Part shown: positions 1 to 6,347 of the stretch, piece by piece
Layout of the letters: each line of letters begins with the position of its first letter
How positions within the stretch are numbered: the first letter of the stretch is position 1
Assembly (NCBI GenBank): GCA_051888795.1
Contig: JBJFCD010000265.1
Coordinates: forward strand, 1-7,349
Direction: 5' to 3'
Source: MD308 sp051888795
GTDB taxonomy: Bacteria > Bacillota > Clostridia > Lachnospirales > Lachnospiraceae
DNA: 7,349 nt
Notes under the pieces: model-generated
Seen by the model: the letters and a program-made list of their open reading frames with translations, nothing else
Database searches by the model: none
What the model was told of the DNA's origin: nothing
Program-made: the position numbers and the translations under genes

Positions 1-41
1 AACAAAAATCCCATACCCTTTGTTTCCAAAAGGTATGGGAT
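1..41 (-). terminator. Intrinsic terminator of the small membrane-protein gene
   Basis: A perfect 10-bp inverted repeat (8-17 with 32-41, ATCCCATACC/GGTATGGGAT) continues, after one mismatch, into four more pairs closing a TTTC loop. Read on the minus strand the stem is followed by a T-rich run (TTTTGTT, from 7 down to 1). It lies about 28 bases past the stop of the 48-codon gene, where a rho-independent terminator for that gene would be expected. The U tract is on the minus strand only. Confidence 0.85.
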
Positions 42-69
42 ATGAATTCTCATATTTGAAAAAGATTCA

Positions 70-216
70 TCAGCCTTCGGCTTCTTCCTCTTCTTCCTCC
101 TCTTCATTTGCGGCTGCTACTGCAGCTGTTACAGATGCAACAATTGCAATTACTGCAACAATAACGACTACTAAAATAATTACCCCGAAAAAAATCAGAA
201 ATCCTGTCTCTGTCAT
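70..216 (-). CDS. Small membrane protein with poly-glutamate tail (48 aa), function unknown
   Basis: This short gene encodes a 48-residue protein. Residues 1-5 are polar (MTETG). Residues 6-36 are a long hydrophobic stretch rich in Ile, Val, Ala and Phe, long enough for one membrane helix. The C-terminus is acidic: Asn37, eight consecutive Glu, then Ala-Glu-Gly. The start is well supported: AGGAGA (224-229) sits 7 bases before the ATG at 216. Two TGA codons in a row end it (70-72, 67-69). It has its own promoter (265-293) and terminator (1-41), so it looks like a real monocistronic gene although it is under 50 codons. It lies just downstream of the GH53 galactanase on the same strand, 106 bases after that stop, so read-through from the galactanase is possible. 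I do not recognise a family. A role as a small membrane regulator or partner protein is only a guess. Confidence 0.8.
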   Translation of the reverse strand: MTETGFLIFFGVIILVVVIVAVIAIVASVTAAVAAANEEEEEEEEAEG

Positions 217-264
217 ATCTTCATCTCCTAAATCCACTTGCAGAACAAGCCTTTGTTAGAGGTA

Positions 265-293
265 ATTATAGCATAACGCCTTTTTCATAGCAA
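265..293 (-). promoter_or_regulatory. Sigma-A type promoter for the small membrane protein
   Basis: On the minus strand a -35 box TTGCTA (288-293) is followed after exactly 17 bases by a perfect -10 box TATAAT (265-270), preceded by TGC, an extended -10. Transcription would start near 258, giving a leader of about 40 bases that contains the AGGAGA ribosome-binding site. It lies between the galactanase stop (323) and the small gene, so the small gene can be expressed independently of the galactanase. Confidence 0.8.
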
Positions 294-322
294 CACGCAA
301 AACGGAATGTTTTCATTACTTT

Positions 323-3300
323 TTATCTTTTGCTTTTTCTATATGCAACTACACTTACAACTGCTGCAACTGCCATTCCTGCTATAATAAAGCCTAATAC
401 GGTAACAAATCTTCTCATAGATTCGTTTGCAGCAAGTGGAGTTTCCTCGTCGGAAATGGTTTCAATCGTTTCCTCAGAAACTCCCGCGTCCACTGTGTCC
501 TCTCCTTCCACAGTTTCCTCTGCTGCATCAACCGATACAGTTTCCTCTACAGCTTGCTGTTCTTCCTCTACAGCTTCTTCTGCTGCCAGAGGCTCCTGCG
601 TGGTTGCGGTTGTGATTGTGATTGCATTTCCGCCAGCCACATTGTTTGCTGCCTGTGGGGTTTCCTCATCCGCAATGACAACAACATCGTTTACGCTATT
701 TGAAACTGCATTTGTTGTCTCTGCCGTTGCAGTTGTCTGTGTGCTATTGGATGTTTCCTGGTTGTTTGAACCGCTAGATGTTTCTGACTCACTTGAAGTA
801 CCTGATCCATTTGGTTTGCTTGGAGTACTTGGAACATCCTCTTTTTCTTCCTCTTCGCTCTCGGCAACATAATCTCCTGTACGAATCAGTTTCGCATCAT
901 CGAAAGCCCCCCATACACCGCCTGTTGTGTTTGAAACAATAAGAGTTATGGTAATCTCGGTATCATCCTCTACAACCTGAATATTTTCAATGGTCGGATT
1001 ACTCCATTCCTGCCAACCGCTTACGTTTGATGTTTCGGTATATGTCTCATCACCTACCGTTACTGCAATTGCAAATATATCCGTGTCTCCAGAAGCTCCA
1101 CCCTGTAAAAATACGCTGGCACTGTAAACACCGCTGTCAACAGTTACCGTCTGGCTTGCAGTCATCGTTTTACCATTTTCCGTCGTATAGAAATGTAAGC
1201 ATCCAGCTCCGGTACGAGCATCATTTGATGTTTTTGTGATATTAAAACCGTCCACTTCCCAAACGACTAATTCATCTTCAAAGCTACCATTTAAGAGTAA
1301 GTTGTCTGCTTCAATTGTAAGCTTCCATACTACGTCATATGTATTTCCGTCAACTACAACCGTTCCGCTGATTTCATAAGAACCAATTCCGGCTGCCTTT
1401 GCTTCCTCGAATTTTGCTTCATTCCAGGAAACTACGACTTCTGTCTCAGTTCCCACATTGTATTTTACAGTTGCCGTTTCCGGAAGTGTAAGTCCTTCCA
1501 CCTCGGAAATTGCTACGGTTGTATCCTCAACAACTACGCTTGTCACAATCGGTTTTACATTTGTACCTGTACGAATATAGTTATAAATGTTTACCGTATC
1601 AAGTGCTTTTCCGTTAAAATCAAACCAAGACTGGTTATCTACTGCTGATCCGCCGTACCATTTTCCGGCATCCTCAGCGTCATATTCTCCAGCATAAGAA
1701 GATGCCCATCCGGAACCATTAGCTTCCCACTTTGCCTTGTTTGAAGCAAGAATGGATTCATCAAGATTTCCATCTTCATCATATGCGTACTCTACAGGAA
1801 TCCAAGCATTCTCCCAGTAGAAGAGACCGATTCCGGCATCCCCAACGTTTGCTACTGCCTGTGCAACTGCTCTGATTTCGTTGCACTGTCCCTGAACAGT
1901 AAACTCATAAGGCTGTCCGCTGTCATTGCTTCCTGTACGAACGGTATTTGCATGTCCGTCTCCATCTGCCAGTGTATTTGCCCAAGAGGTCTCGGCTACC
2001 ATAACCTTTTTGTCATAGGTATCTGCTACATTCTTAAGAACGCTGGTAAGATTTTCGATAGTTCCATGCCAATATGGATAGTAAGAAGATGCAAATACAT
2101 CATAATCAACATTGTTATTTGCTAAAGTCTTAGCAAGACTTGCATAATTTCCAGAACGCTCTGGATTAGTAAAATGAATGGCTACTAAAATATCAGAATT
2201 TACTTCTCTAATTGCTTTTGATCCAGCATTGAAAAGTTTGCAAATATTTGTCCAGTCTGATTCTCCGCAGAACTTACTCGTAGTCTCATTTCCCACCTGA
2301 ACCATTCCGACATCTACACCATTATCAAGTAGGTATTCCAAAGATGCTTTCGTGTAATCATAAACAGCAGTTTCTTTCTCCGCTACACTCATACTTGCCC
2401 AGGCCTTTGGTGCCTGCTGTTTTCCTGGATCAGCCCAGAAATCGGAATAGTGGAAGTCAATCAGGACCTTCATTCCCGCATTGGTTGCATACTGTCCGAT
2501 TACCTTTGCAGTTTCAAGATCGTTATTTCCACCGCCGTATCCGTTTCCATCTGCATTATAAGGATCATTCCATACACGGATTCGGATGTAGTTTGTTCCG
2601 CCTGCTGCAAGCAAATCAAAGAATCCCTGTGCATCTAATGCATTTCCTTCTTTATCATAGAATGTTGCGCCACTATTGATGATAGAAAGATAAGAAGAAA
2701 CATCAGCTCCGGTAATGAAATCATCGGTCATTCCGGTTACTTTCTCTACATAGACATCTGCGTCCACCGGAGTAATCTCTTCCTCTTCTGAATCAGATTC
2801 TACTATCTCATAAGAATAGAGAACAATATCATCAAGGTCTCCCCAGTATCCAACTGCAAGATTACCAGAAAAAGCAATCGTTACTTCTGTCTGTTCTGTA
2901 AGCGTAAACTCCTCAGACTCATACTCTGTCCATGAATCCCAGCCTGTTGTTGCATCAAGCACTTTTTCGGTTATTGCTTCTGTAGCACTTACAGACATCG
3001 AAAGCCCAGACGCATACTCTGCTCCATCTTGATTCCATGCAAGCTTATAGGTTCCTGCCGGAAGAGTTACAGTTTGGCTGAGAGAAAATGCCTCTGCGTC
3101 TGATCCGCCATTATAAATATTCAAAATGTTTGTTGTATTATTGGATGCCCACTCATCTGTCTTTACCGAATATTCAACATCCGCATCTCCGGATATCGTC
3201 CAACCACTATAATCTGCAGTTTCAAAATCACCATTTACAATATAAGATGATTTCTTCCATTCATAGCTTACCGGTGACTCGTTTTCCTGTTCTCCTGAAC

Positions 3301-4372
3301 CAGATTCTACTTTCTCGTAAGAAGAGAGAACAATATTATCAAAGTCTCCCCAATATCCAGCTGCAAGATTTCCTGAAAAAGCAATCGTTACTTCTGTCTG
3401 TTCTGTAAGTGTAAACTCCTCAGACTCACATGTTGCCCATGCATCCCAACCTGTTGTTGCATCAAGCACTTTTTCGGTTATTGCTTCTGTAGCACTTACA
3501 GACATCGAAAGCCCAGACGCATACTCTGCTCCATCTTGATTCCATGCAAGCTTATAGGTTCCTGCCGGAAGAGTTACAGTTTGGCTGAGAGAAAATGCCT
3601 CTGCGTCTGATCCGCCATTATAAATATTCAAAATGTTTGTTGTATTATTGGATGCCCACTCATCTGTCTTTACCGAATATTCAACATCCGCATCTCCGGA
3701 TATCGTCCAACCACTATAATCTGCAGTTTCAAAATCACCATTTACAATATAAGATGATTCCTTCCACTCATAGTTTATCGTTGATTCTGTTTCCTGTGTT
3801 TTTCCAGAAATCTTTAAGCAGTCCAGATATCCCCATCCGTCAGCTGCAACATCTACAACAAATCCTACTGTAACATCATTCTGTTTCTCTTCTACAGTAA
3901 AAGTATTTGTTAGAGTCTGCCATGTATTGTATCCTTCTAAACGGGTTGCATCAGAGGCTTCCTCGCCAAAAGTAAGCTTGACATCTGCACCGCTTCCCAT
4001 TACATAAGAAGTAAGTGTATATTCACCAGCCGGGAGTTCGCTGACAACTTGTGTTAAAGTAAAGCTTCCACCATCCTTCATCCAAAATTTTAAACCGGTA
4101 GTGCCTTCTTCTTCTCCTGTTGTCATCCACGTATCATTAGCATATGTAAAATATGTAAACTCTACATTATCCCATGTACTTGGGGTTACAGTCCATATGC
4201 CATCACCCCACAAATCGCCGGTGAAATCTGCGTCAGCTAATTGTACATCTTCTGCACATACATCATCTGCAAGTACGACCTCAGATCCAGCTATAAGAAG
4301 TCCGGCTTGACTTAAAAGCATTGCACCTGCTAATAAAAAGCTTATTGCCTGTTTCTTAAAATGTTTCCTCAT
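323..4372 (-). CDS. Surface-anchored GH53 endo-beta-1,4-galactanase with four carbohydrate-binding-like modules
   Basis: This enzyme should hydrolyse beta-1,4-galactan (pectic type I arabinogalactan) outside the cell. Residues are numbered from the ATG at 4372, preferred because GGAGG (4378-4382) lies 5 bases before it; the in-frame ATG at 4384 has no spaced ribosome site. Order: signal peptide 1-35 (likely cut after VLA); jelly-roll modules at about 42-190, 202-352 and 371-521; GH53 catalytic domain 541-932; bacterial Ig-like domain about 940-1022; a fourth jelly-roll module 1023-1166; Ser/Thr- then Glu/Ala/Val-rich linker 1167-1318; membrane helix about 1321-1342; basic tail RKSKR. GH53 hallmarks are RIRVWNDP, DFHYSDFWADPGKQ, acid/base Glu696 (QVGNE) and nucleophile Glu794 (VAETSW), 98 residues apart. 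DGDGHAN (803-809) matches the calcium site of bacterial GH53 enzymes. The modules resemble CBM61/CBM4-like folds (NGDFE start, WGxxD end), but the family is not certain. No LPXTG is present. Only a weak AAAAC/GTTTT hairpin (299-313) follows the stop. Confidence 0.94.
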   Translation of the reverse strand: MRKHFKKQAISFLLAGAMLLSQAGLLIAGSEVVLADDVCAEDVQLADADFTGDLWGDGIWTVTPSTWDNVEFTYFTYANDTWMTTGEEEGTTGLKFWMKDGGSFTLTQVVSELPAGEYTLTSYVMGSGADVKLTFGEEASDATRLEGYNTWQTLTNTFTVEEKQNDVTVGFVVDVAADGWGYLDCLKISGKTQETESTINYEWKESSYIVNGDFETADYSGWTISGDADVEYSVKTDEWASNNTTNILNIYNGGSDAEAFSLSQTVTLPAGTYKLAWNQDGAEYASGLSMSVSATEAITEKVLDATTGWDAWATCESEEFTLTEQTEVTIAFSGNLAAGYWGDFDNIVLSSYEKVESGSGEQENESPVSYEWKKSSYIVNGDFETADYSGWTISGDADVEYSVKTDEWASNNTTNILNIYNGGSDAEAFSLSQTVTLPAGTYKLAWNQDGAEYASGLSMSVSATEAITEKVLDATTGWDSWTEYESEEFTLTEQTEVTIAFSGNLAVGYWGDLDDIVLYSYEIVESDSEEEEITPVDADVYVEKVTGMTDDFITGADVSSYLSIINSGATFYDKEGNALDAQGFFDLLAAGGTNYIRIRVWNDPYNADGNGYGGGNNDLETAKVIGQYATNAGMKVLIDFHYSDFWADPGKQQAPKAWASMSVAEKETAVYDYTKASLEYLLDNGVDVGMVQVGNETTSKFCGESDWTNICKLFNAGSKAIREVNSDILVAIHFTNPERSGNYASLAKTLANNNVDYDVFASSYYPYWHGTIENLTSVLKNVADTYDKKVMVAETSWANTLADGDGHANTVRTGSNDSGQPYEFTVQGQCNEIRAVAQAVANVGDAGIGLFYWENAWIPVEYAYDEDGNLDESILASNKAKWEANGSGWASSYAGEYDAEDAGKWYGGSAVDNQSWFDFNGKALDTVNIYNYIRTGTNVKPIVTSVVVEDTTVAISEVEGLTLPETATVKYNVGTETEVVVSWNEAKFEEAKAAGIGSYEISGTVVVDGNTYDVVWKLTIEADNLLLNGSFEDELVVWEVDGFNITKTSNDARTGAGCLHFYTTENGKTMTASQTVTVDSGVYSASVFLQGGASGDTDIFAIAVTVGDETYTETSNVSGWQEWSNPTIENIQVVEDDTEITITLIVSNTTGGVWGAFDDAKLIRTGDYVAESEEEEKEDVPSTPSKPNGSGTSSESETSSGSNNQETSNSTQTTATAETTNAVSNSVNDVVVIADEETPQAANNVAGGNAITITTATTQEPLAAEEAVEEEQQAVEETVSVDAAEETVEGEDTVDAGVSEETIETISDEETPLAANESMRRFVTVLGFIIAGMAVAAVVSVVAYRKSKR
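2810..3262 (-). repeat. Tandem module duplication, copy nearer the catalytic domain
   Basis: This encodes the third binding-like module (about residues 371-521) of the galactanase. It is a copy of 3317-3769 at a constant offset of 507 bp (169 codons), so the frame is kept. Bases 2943-3252 are identical to 3450-3759 over 310 bp by eye. The remaining part (2811-2942), coding the module's C-terminal third, differs at roughly sixteen positions. Confidence 0.95.
3317..3769 (-). repeat. Tandem module duplication, N-terminal copy
   Basis: This encodes the second binding-like module (about residues 202-352) of the galactanase and pairs with 2810-3262 at an offset of 507 bp. The 310-bp block 3450-3759 is identical to 2943-3252, while 3318-3449 has diverged. 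The more distant first module (3809-4249) and fourth module (875-1306) share only motif-level similarity, so this pair is a later event than the original module expansion. Confidence 0.95.
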
Positions 4373-4438
4373 CTTTTCCTCCATCCTTCATCTACACTCT
4401 TTTACTTTACAATGCAAACATACTGCTTCATTTTCATT

Positions 4439-4455
4439 ATGCGCAATTTGCGCAA
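4439..4455. promoter_or_regulatory. Palindromic operator candidate in the galactanase leader
   Basis: TGCGCAATTTGCGCA (4440-4454) is a perfect 7+1+7 palindrome. It can also be read as two overlapping TTGCGCAA-like sites whose centres are 9 bp apart. It stands out as GC-rich in an AT-rich spacer. If the galactanase promoter is at 4482-4509, the site lies roughly 20-35 bases downstream of the transcript start, a position suited to a repressor. The cognate regulator is not in this window. Confidence 0.5.
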
Positions 4456-4481
4456 TCGGTTGTCTTTCTTCATATCCACAC

Positions 4482-4509
4482 TTTATCATCTTGGTCCAGC
4501 TTCTTTCAA
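4482..4509 (-). promoter_or_regulatory. Candidate promoter for the galactanase gene
   Basis: On the minus strand TTGAAA (4504-4509, five of six consensus bases) is followed after 16 bases by GATAAA (4482-4487, four of six). An alternative reading is an 18-base spacer to TAAAGT with an upstream TGA. Either would give a leader of about 100 bases containing the palindrome 4440-4454. The -10 is poor, so the assignment is tentative. Confidence 0.35.
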
Positions 4510-4599
4510 TCGGCATTTTTTCTAATGTTTTCAAGTCCTTTTTATCGTTTTTTCACAAATCAGGACTCAAGTACCACGAAAAAATATACAAATAAGTTT

Positions 4600-4626
4600 T
4601 TGCGCAACTCTCCACTTTTTGCGCAT
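4600..4626. promoter_or_regulatory. Second pair of TTGCGCAA-type sites in the divergent spacer
   Basis: A perfect TTGCGCAA palindrome (4600-4607) is followed 19 bp later, centre to centre, by TTGCGCAT (4619-4626, seven of eight). The flanks are T-rich. The motif is the same as in the galactanase leader, so both are probably bound by one factor. The pair lies between the two divergent genes, closer to neither promoter. Confidence 0.4.
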
Positions 4627-4738
4627 TTTTCATTACTTTTTGTTCACTTTTTCCACACATTTCCCTATATGTGGGTAAATTTGTTTTGAAAATCTTTGTA
4701 TTTGCACATTTATCCTTTTGTTTTTTATAGTCATTTTT

Positions 4739-4746
4739 TCGCGCAA
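4739..4746. promoter_or_regulatory. Single TTGCGCAA-like site before the zinc-ribbon promoter
   Basis: TCGCGCAA matches the repeated palindrome at seven of eight positions and is flanked by a T run and an A run, making a near-symmetric site. It ends 7 bases before the -35 box of the zinc-ribbon gene (4754-4759), where a bound protein could affect polymerase. This is the weakest of the five sites. Confidence 0.3.
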
Positions 4747-4753
4747 AAAAAGT

Positions 4754-4781
4754 TTGGAAAAATGAACGAGTATGATATACT
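4754..4781 (+). promoter_or_regulatory. Extended -10 promoter of the zinc-ribbon gene
   Basis: TTGGAA (4754-4759) is followed after 16 bases by TATACT (4776-4781), preceded by TGA, giving an extended -10. Transcription would start near 4788, leaving a leader of about 38 bases with GGAGG at 4813-4817. An in-frame ATG at 4772 overlaps this -10 region and would not be in the transcript, which supports the start at 4826. Confidence 0.65.
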
Positions 4782-4825
4782 TTGATTATCAACAATTGAA
4801 ATCGAAGTTTACGGAGGATATAGAT

Positions 4826-5875
4826 ATGATTACATGTCCAAAATGCGGCAGTACCCTTGGCGATGATGCAAAGTTCTGTCATATATGTGGTACCCCAGTG
4901 AAAGAAATTCCGGTACCGGAAGCACCTAAAGTAGAGGAAGCACCTGTAGTAGAAGAAACACCTGTAGCGAAGGAAGCTCCAATTGTGAATGAGACTCCTG
5001 CTGCAGAAGTACCCCCTAGCGTGGATGAAACTACTGTTGCGGATAAAATCCCTGCTACGGATACAGCGCCTGTTGCAAATGAGGCCCCCGCTGTAAGCGA
5101 AACAGTTTCCCCACAGGAAGCTCCTGCTCCAATCCCTGTTGGACAGTCAGTATCATTCGGGCAGGCAAATACAAATCCGGTTCCAAATGGTATGCCACAG
5201 CAAAATCAATATACTACATACCAGCAGCCTGGTCAGGCGCCACAGTACAACCAGCCACAATATGGTCAGGCTCCGCAATATGGACAGCCGGGCTATCAGC
5301 AGAACGGACCTCAGTTCGGACAGCCTCGCTACCAGCAGAATGGACCTCAGTTTGGACAGCCCCGTTACCAGCAGAATGGGCCTCAGTTCGGACAGCCTCG
5401 CTATCAGCAGACTCAGCCTCAGTATGGACATCCTCGCTACCAGCAGACTCAGCCTCAGACCGGGCAGAACCTCTACCAGCAGACTCAGCCTCAGTATGGA
5501 CAGCCCCGCTACCAGCAGACTCCGGCACAAGCTGGACAGAATATCTACCAACAGAATCCGGCCCAGACCGGACAGAATATCTACCAGCAGAATTCGTCTC
5601 TGGTTGGACAGAATCAAAATCTGATTCAGTCAAACCCTTACCAGACGAATCCTTACCAACAGACTTCATTTGATTCTGCCGCTCAGAATCAGGCAGCGCC
5701 ACAGCTTATCAATCAGCCATCAACCGCACACTTAGAAAATGTACAGCCAAACGCTTCCACACTTGCACCGGTCGAGAAAAAGCCTATAAATACAGGAATC
5801 ATTATTGGTCTTGTCCTCGGAGGTATAGCAGTCTTTGTTTTATTGATTGTAATTATCTGTGCAATTATAATGTAA
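4826..5875 (+). CDS. Tail-anchored zinc-ribbon protein with YQQ repeats, function unknown
   Basis: This is a 349-residue protein. Residues 1-25 form a zinc ribbon with CPKC (Cys4, Cys7) and CHIC (Cys18, Cys21). Residues 26-105 are a Pro/Glu/Val/Ala-rich low-complexity segment with irregular EAPVVEETPVA-like units. Residues 106-156 are Gln/Gly/Pro/Tyr-rich. Residues 157-264 are nine 12-residue repeats each starting Tyr-Gln-Gln. A Gln/Asn-rich stretch follows, then EKKP and one membrane helix (about 322-349) ending at the last residue. With almost nothing after the helix, the zinc ribbon and repeats are predicted to stay in the cytoplasm, tethered to the membrane. The start is set by GGAGG (4813-4817) 8 bases before the ATG; the frame is open back to 4772 but that ATG lies in the promoter. 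It is divergent from the galactanase and monocistronic. Zinc-ribbon proteins with disordered tails are common in Clostridia, but no specific function can be assigned. Confidence 0.9.
   Translation: MITCPKCGSTLGDDAKFCHICGTPVKEIPVPEAPKVEEAPVVEETPVAKEAPIVNETPAAEVPPSVDETTVADKIPATDTAPVANEAPAVSETVSPQEAPAPIPVGQSVSFGQANTNPVPNGMPQQNQYTTYQQPGQAPQYNQPQYGQAPQYGQPGYQQNGPQFGQPRYQQNGPQFGQPRYQQNGPQFGQPRYQQTQPQYGHPRYQQTQPQTGQNLYQQTQPQYGQPRYQQTPAQAGQNIYQQNPAQTGQNIYQQNSSLVGQNQNLIQSNPYQTNPYQQTSFDSAAQNQAAPQLINQPSTAHLENVQPNASTLAPVEKKPINTGIIIGLVLGGIAVFVLLIVIICAIIM
5294..5617 (+). repeat. Nine in-frame 36-bp repeats in the zinc-ribbon gene
   Basis: The codon for the repeat's first Tyr recurs at residues 157, 169, 181, 193, 205, 217, 229, 241 and 253, an unbroken 12-residue period. 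Units 1-3 read YQQNGPQFGQPR and are nearly identical in DNA. Units 4-6 change to YQQTQPQ-, and units 7-9 drift towards -GQNI and -GQNQ. The gradient suggests growth by slippage, with the newest copies at the N-terminal end. The regularity also leaves other frames open on both strands. Confidence 0.95.
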
Positions 5876-5883
5876 TACTAATT

Positions 5884-5937
5884 AAAAAGAGAATGTATTC
5901 ACCTAAGCACCAAATATGTGAATACATTCTCTTTTTT
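5884..5937. terminator. Strong bidirectional intrinsic terminator
   Basis: A 19-bp perfect stem (5884-5902 with 5918-5936) closes a 15-base loop. It begins with five A and ends with six T, so it has a U tract in both directions. It starts 9 bases after the zinc-ribbon stop codon and is that gene's terminator. On the minus strand it would also stop transcripts from the convergent deacetylase, which has no clear terminator of its own before this point. Confidence 0.92.
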
Positions 5938-5990
5938 ATATTCAAATATAGATTCTACGGATAGCCTATCTGTTATTTCATTCGGAGCTT

Positions 5991-6274
5991 TTGACTGCAT
6001 TTCTAACAATTGGAAAAAGAGTCATCCTTTTCTGCCCTTTTCATTGACTACATTTTTAAATACTCTAAATTAAGTCACTCTATTTCTGCCTCTTTATTGA
6101 CTTCTTTTTCAAAAACTGAAAATAGAGTCACTCCTTACGGTCTATTTTCTTGACTTCAAATTTGAAAAATGAAAAACAAGTCACTCTACCCCATCCTTTT
6201 TGTTGACTGCATTTCTCAAAATCAAAAAACAAGTCATCTTACTCATTATTTTCTATTGGCTGCTTTTTACAAAC
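5991..6274. repeat. Degenerate 53-bp tandem array between convergent genes
   Basis: TTGACT begins at 5991, 6044, 6097, 6150 and 6203, with TTGGCT at 6256, every step exactly 53 bp. AGTCA begins at 6020, 6073, 6126, 6179 and 6232, also every 53 bp. Each unit has TTGACT, a T-rich then A-rich 23-24-base segment, AGTCA (mostly AGTCACTC), and a pyrimidine-rich linker of about 19-20 bases. The intervening bases vary widely but no insertion or deletion breaks the phase. The sixth unit keeps only its left half. Since 53 is not a multiple of 3 the array is not coding. The rest of the gap (5938-5990 and 6275-6347) shows nothing I can identify. Confidence 0.9.
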
Positions 6275-6347
6275 GAGAGTGGGTTCTGATTCAAATATGC
6301 AAATTCATTCAGGAACACTTTTCCGAAATGGGGGGTACTCCTGCATT

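Noticed and set aside
20..259. 79-codon plus-strand frame at the left end
   Set aside because: It starts with TTG inside the terminator hairpin and is the antisense of the 48-aa gene; its Ser run is the reverse of the Glu codons.
330..872. 180-codon open frame on the plus strand
   Set aside because: It is antisense to the Ser/Thr/Glu-rich linker and C-terminal helix of the galactanase. Its Ser/Val/Ala-rich composition simply mirrors that coding repetition and it has no ribosome site.
310..4641. 15-bp repeat TTTTCATTACTTTTT at 310-324 and 4627-4641, after and before the galactanase gene
   Set aside because: It is a low-complexity T-rich word. Both copies are in AT-rich spacers with no further flanking similarity, so there is no good case for an element boundary.
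4553..4882. 109-codon minus-strand frame over the divergent spacer
   Set aside because: It overlaps the promoter and start of the zinc-ribbon gene, lacks a ribosome site, and its Lys/Phe/Tyr-rich product looks like translated AT-rich spacer.
5139..5702. Three long open frames (one plus, two minus) across the YQQ repeats
   Set aside because: They arise because the 36-bp repeat lacks stops in several frames. Their proteins are pure repeat translations and the zinc-ribbon frame has the promoter, ribosome site, domains and terminator.
5940..6298. 10-bp direct repeat ATTCAAATAT (5940-5949 and 6289-6298) flanking the array, as a possible target-site duplication
   Set aside because: It is short and AT-rich, so chance is likely. 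No inverted ends or transposase lie between the copies.
5991..6308. Possible CRISPR array or integron attC-type cassette sites
   Set aside because: The conserved blocks are only 5-8 bases and the rest of each unit is degenerate, unlike near-identical CRISPR repeats. No cas genes are present. The attC core bases (GTTRRRY/RYYYAAC) are not seen.
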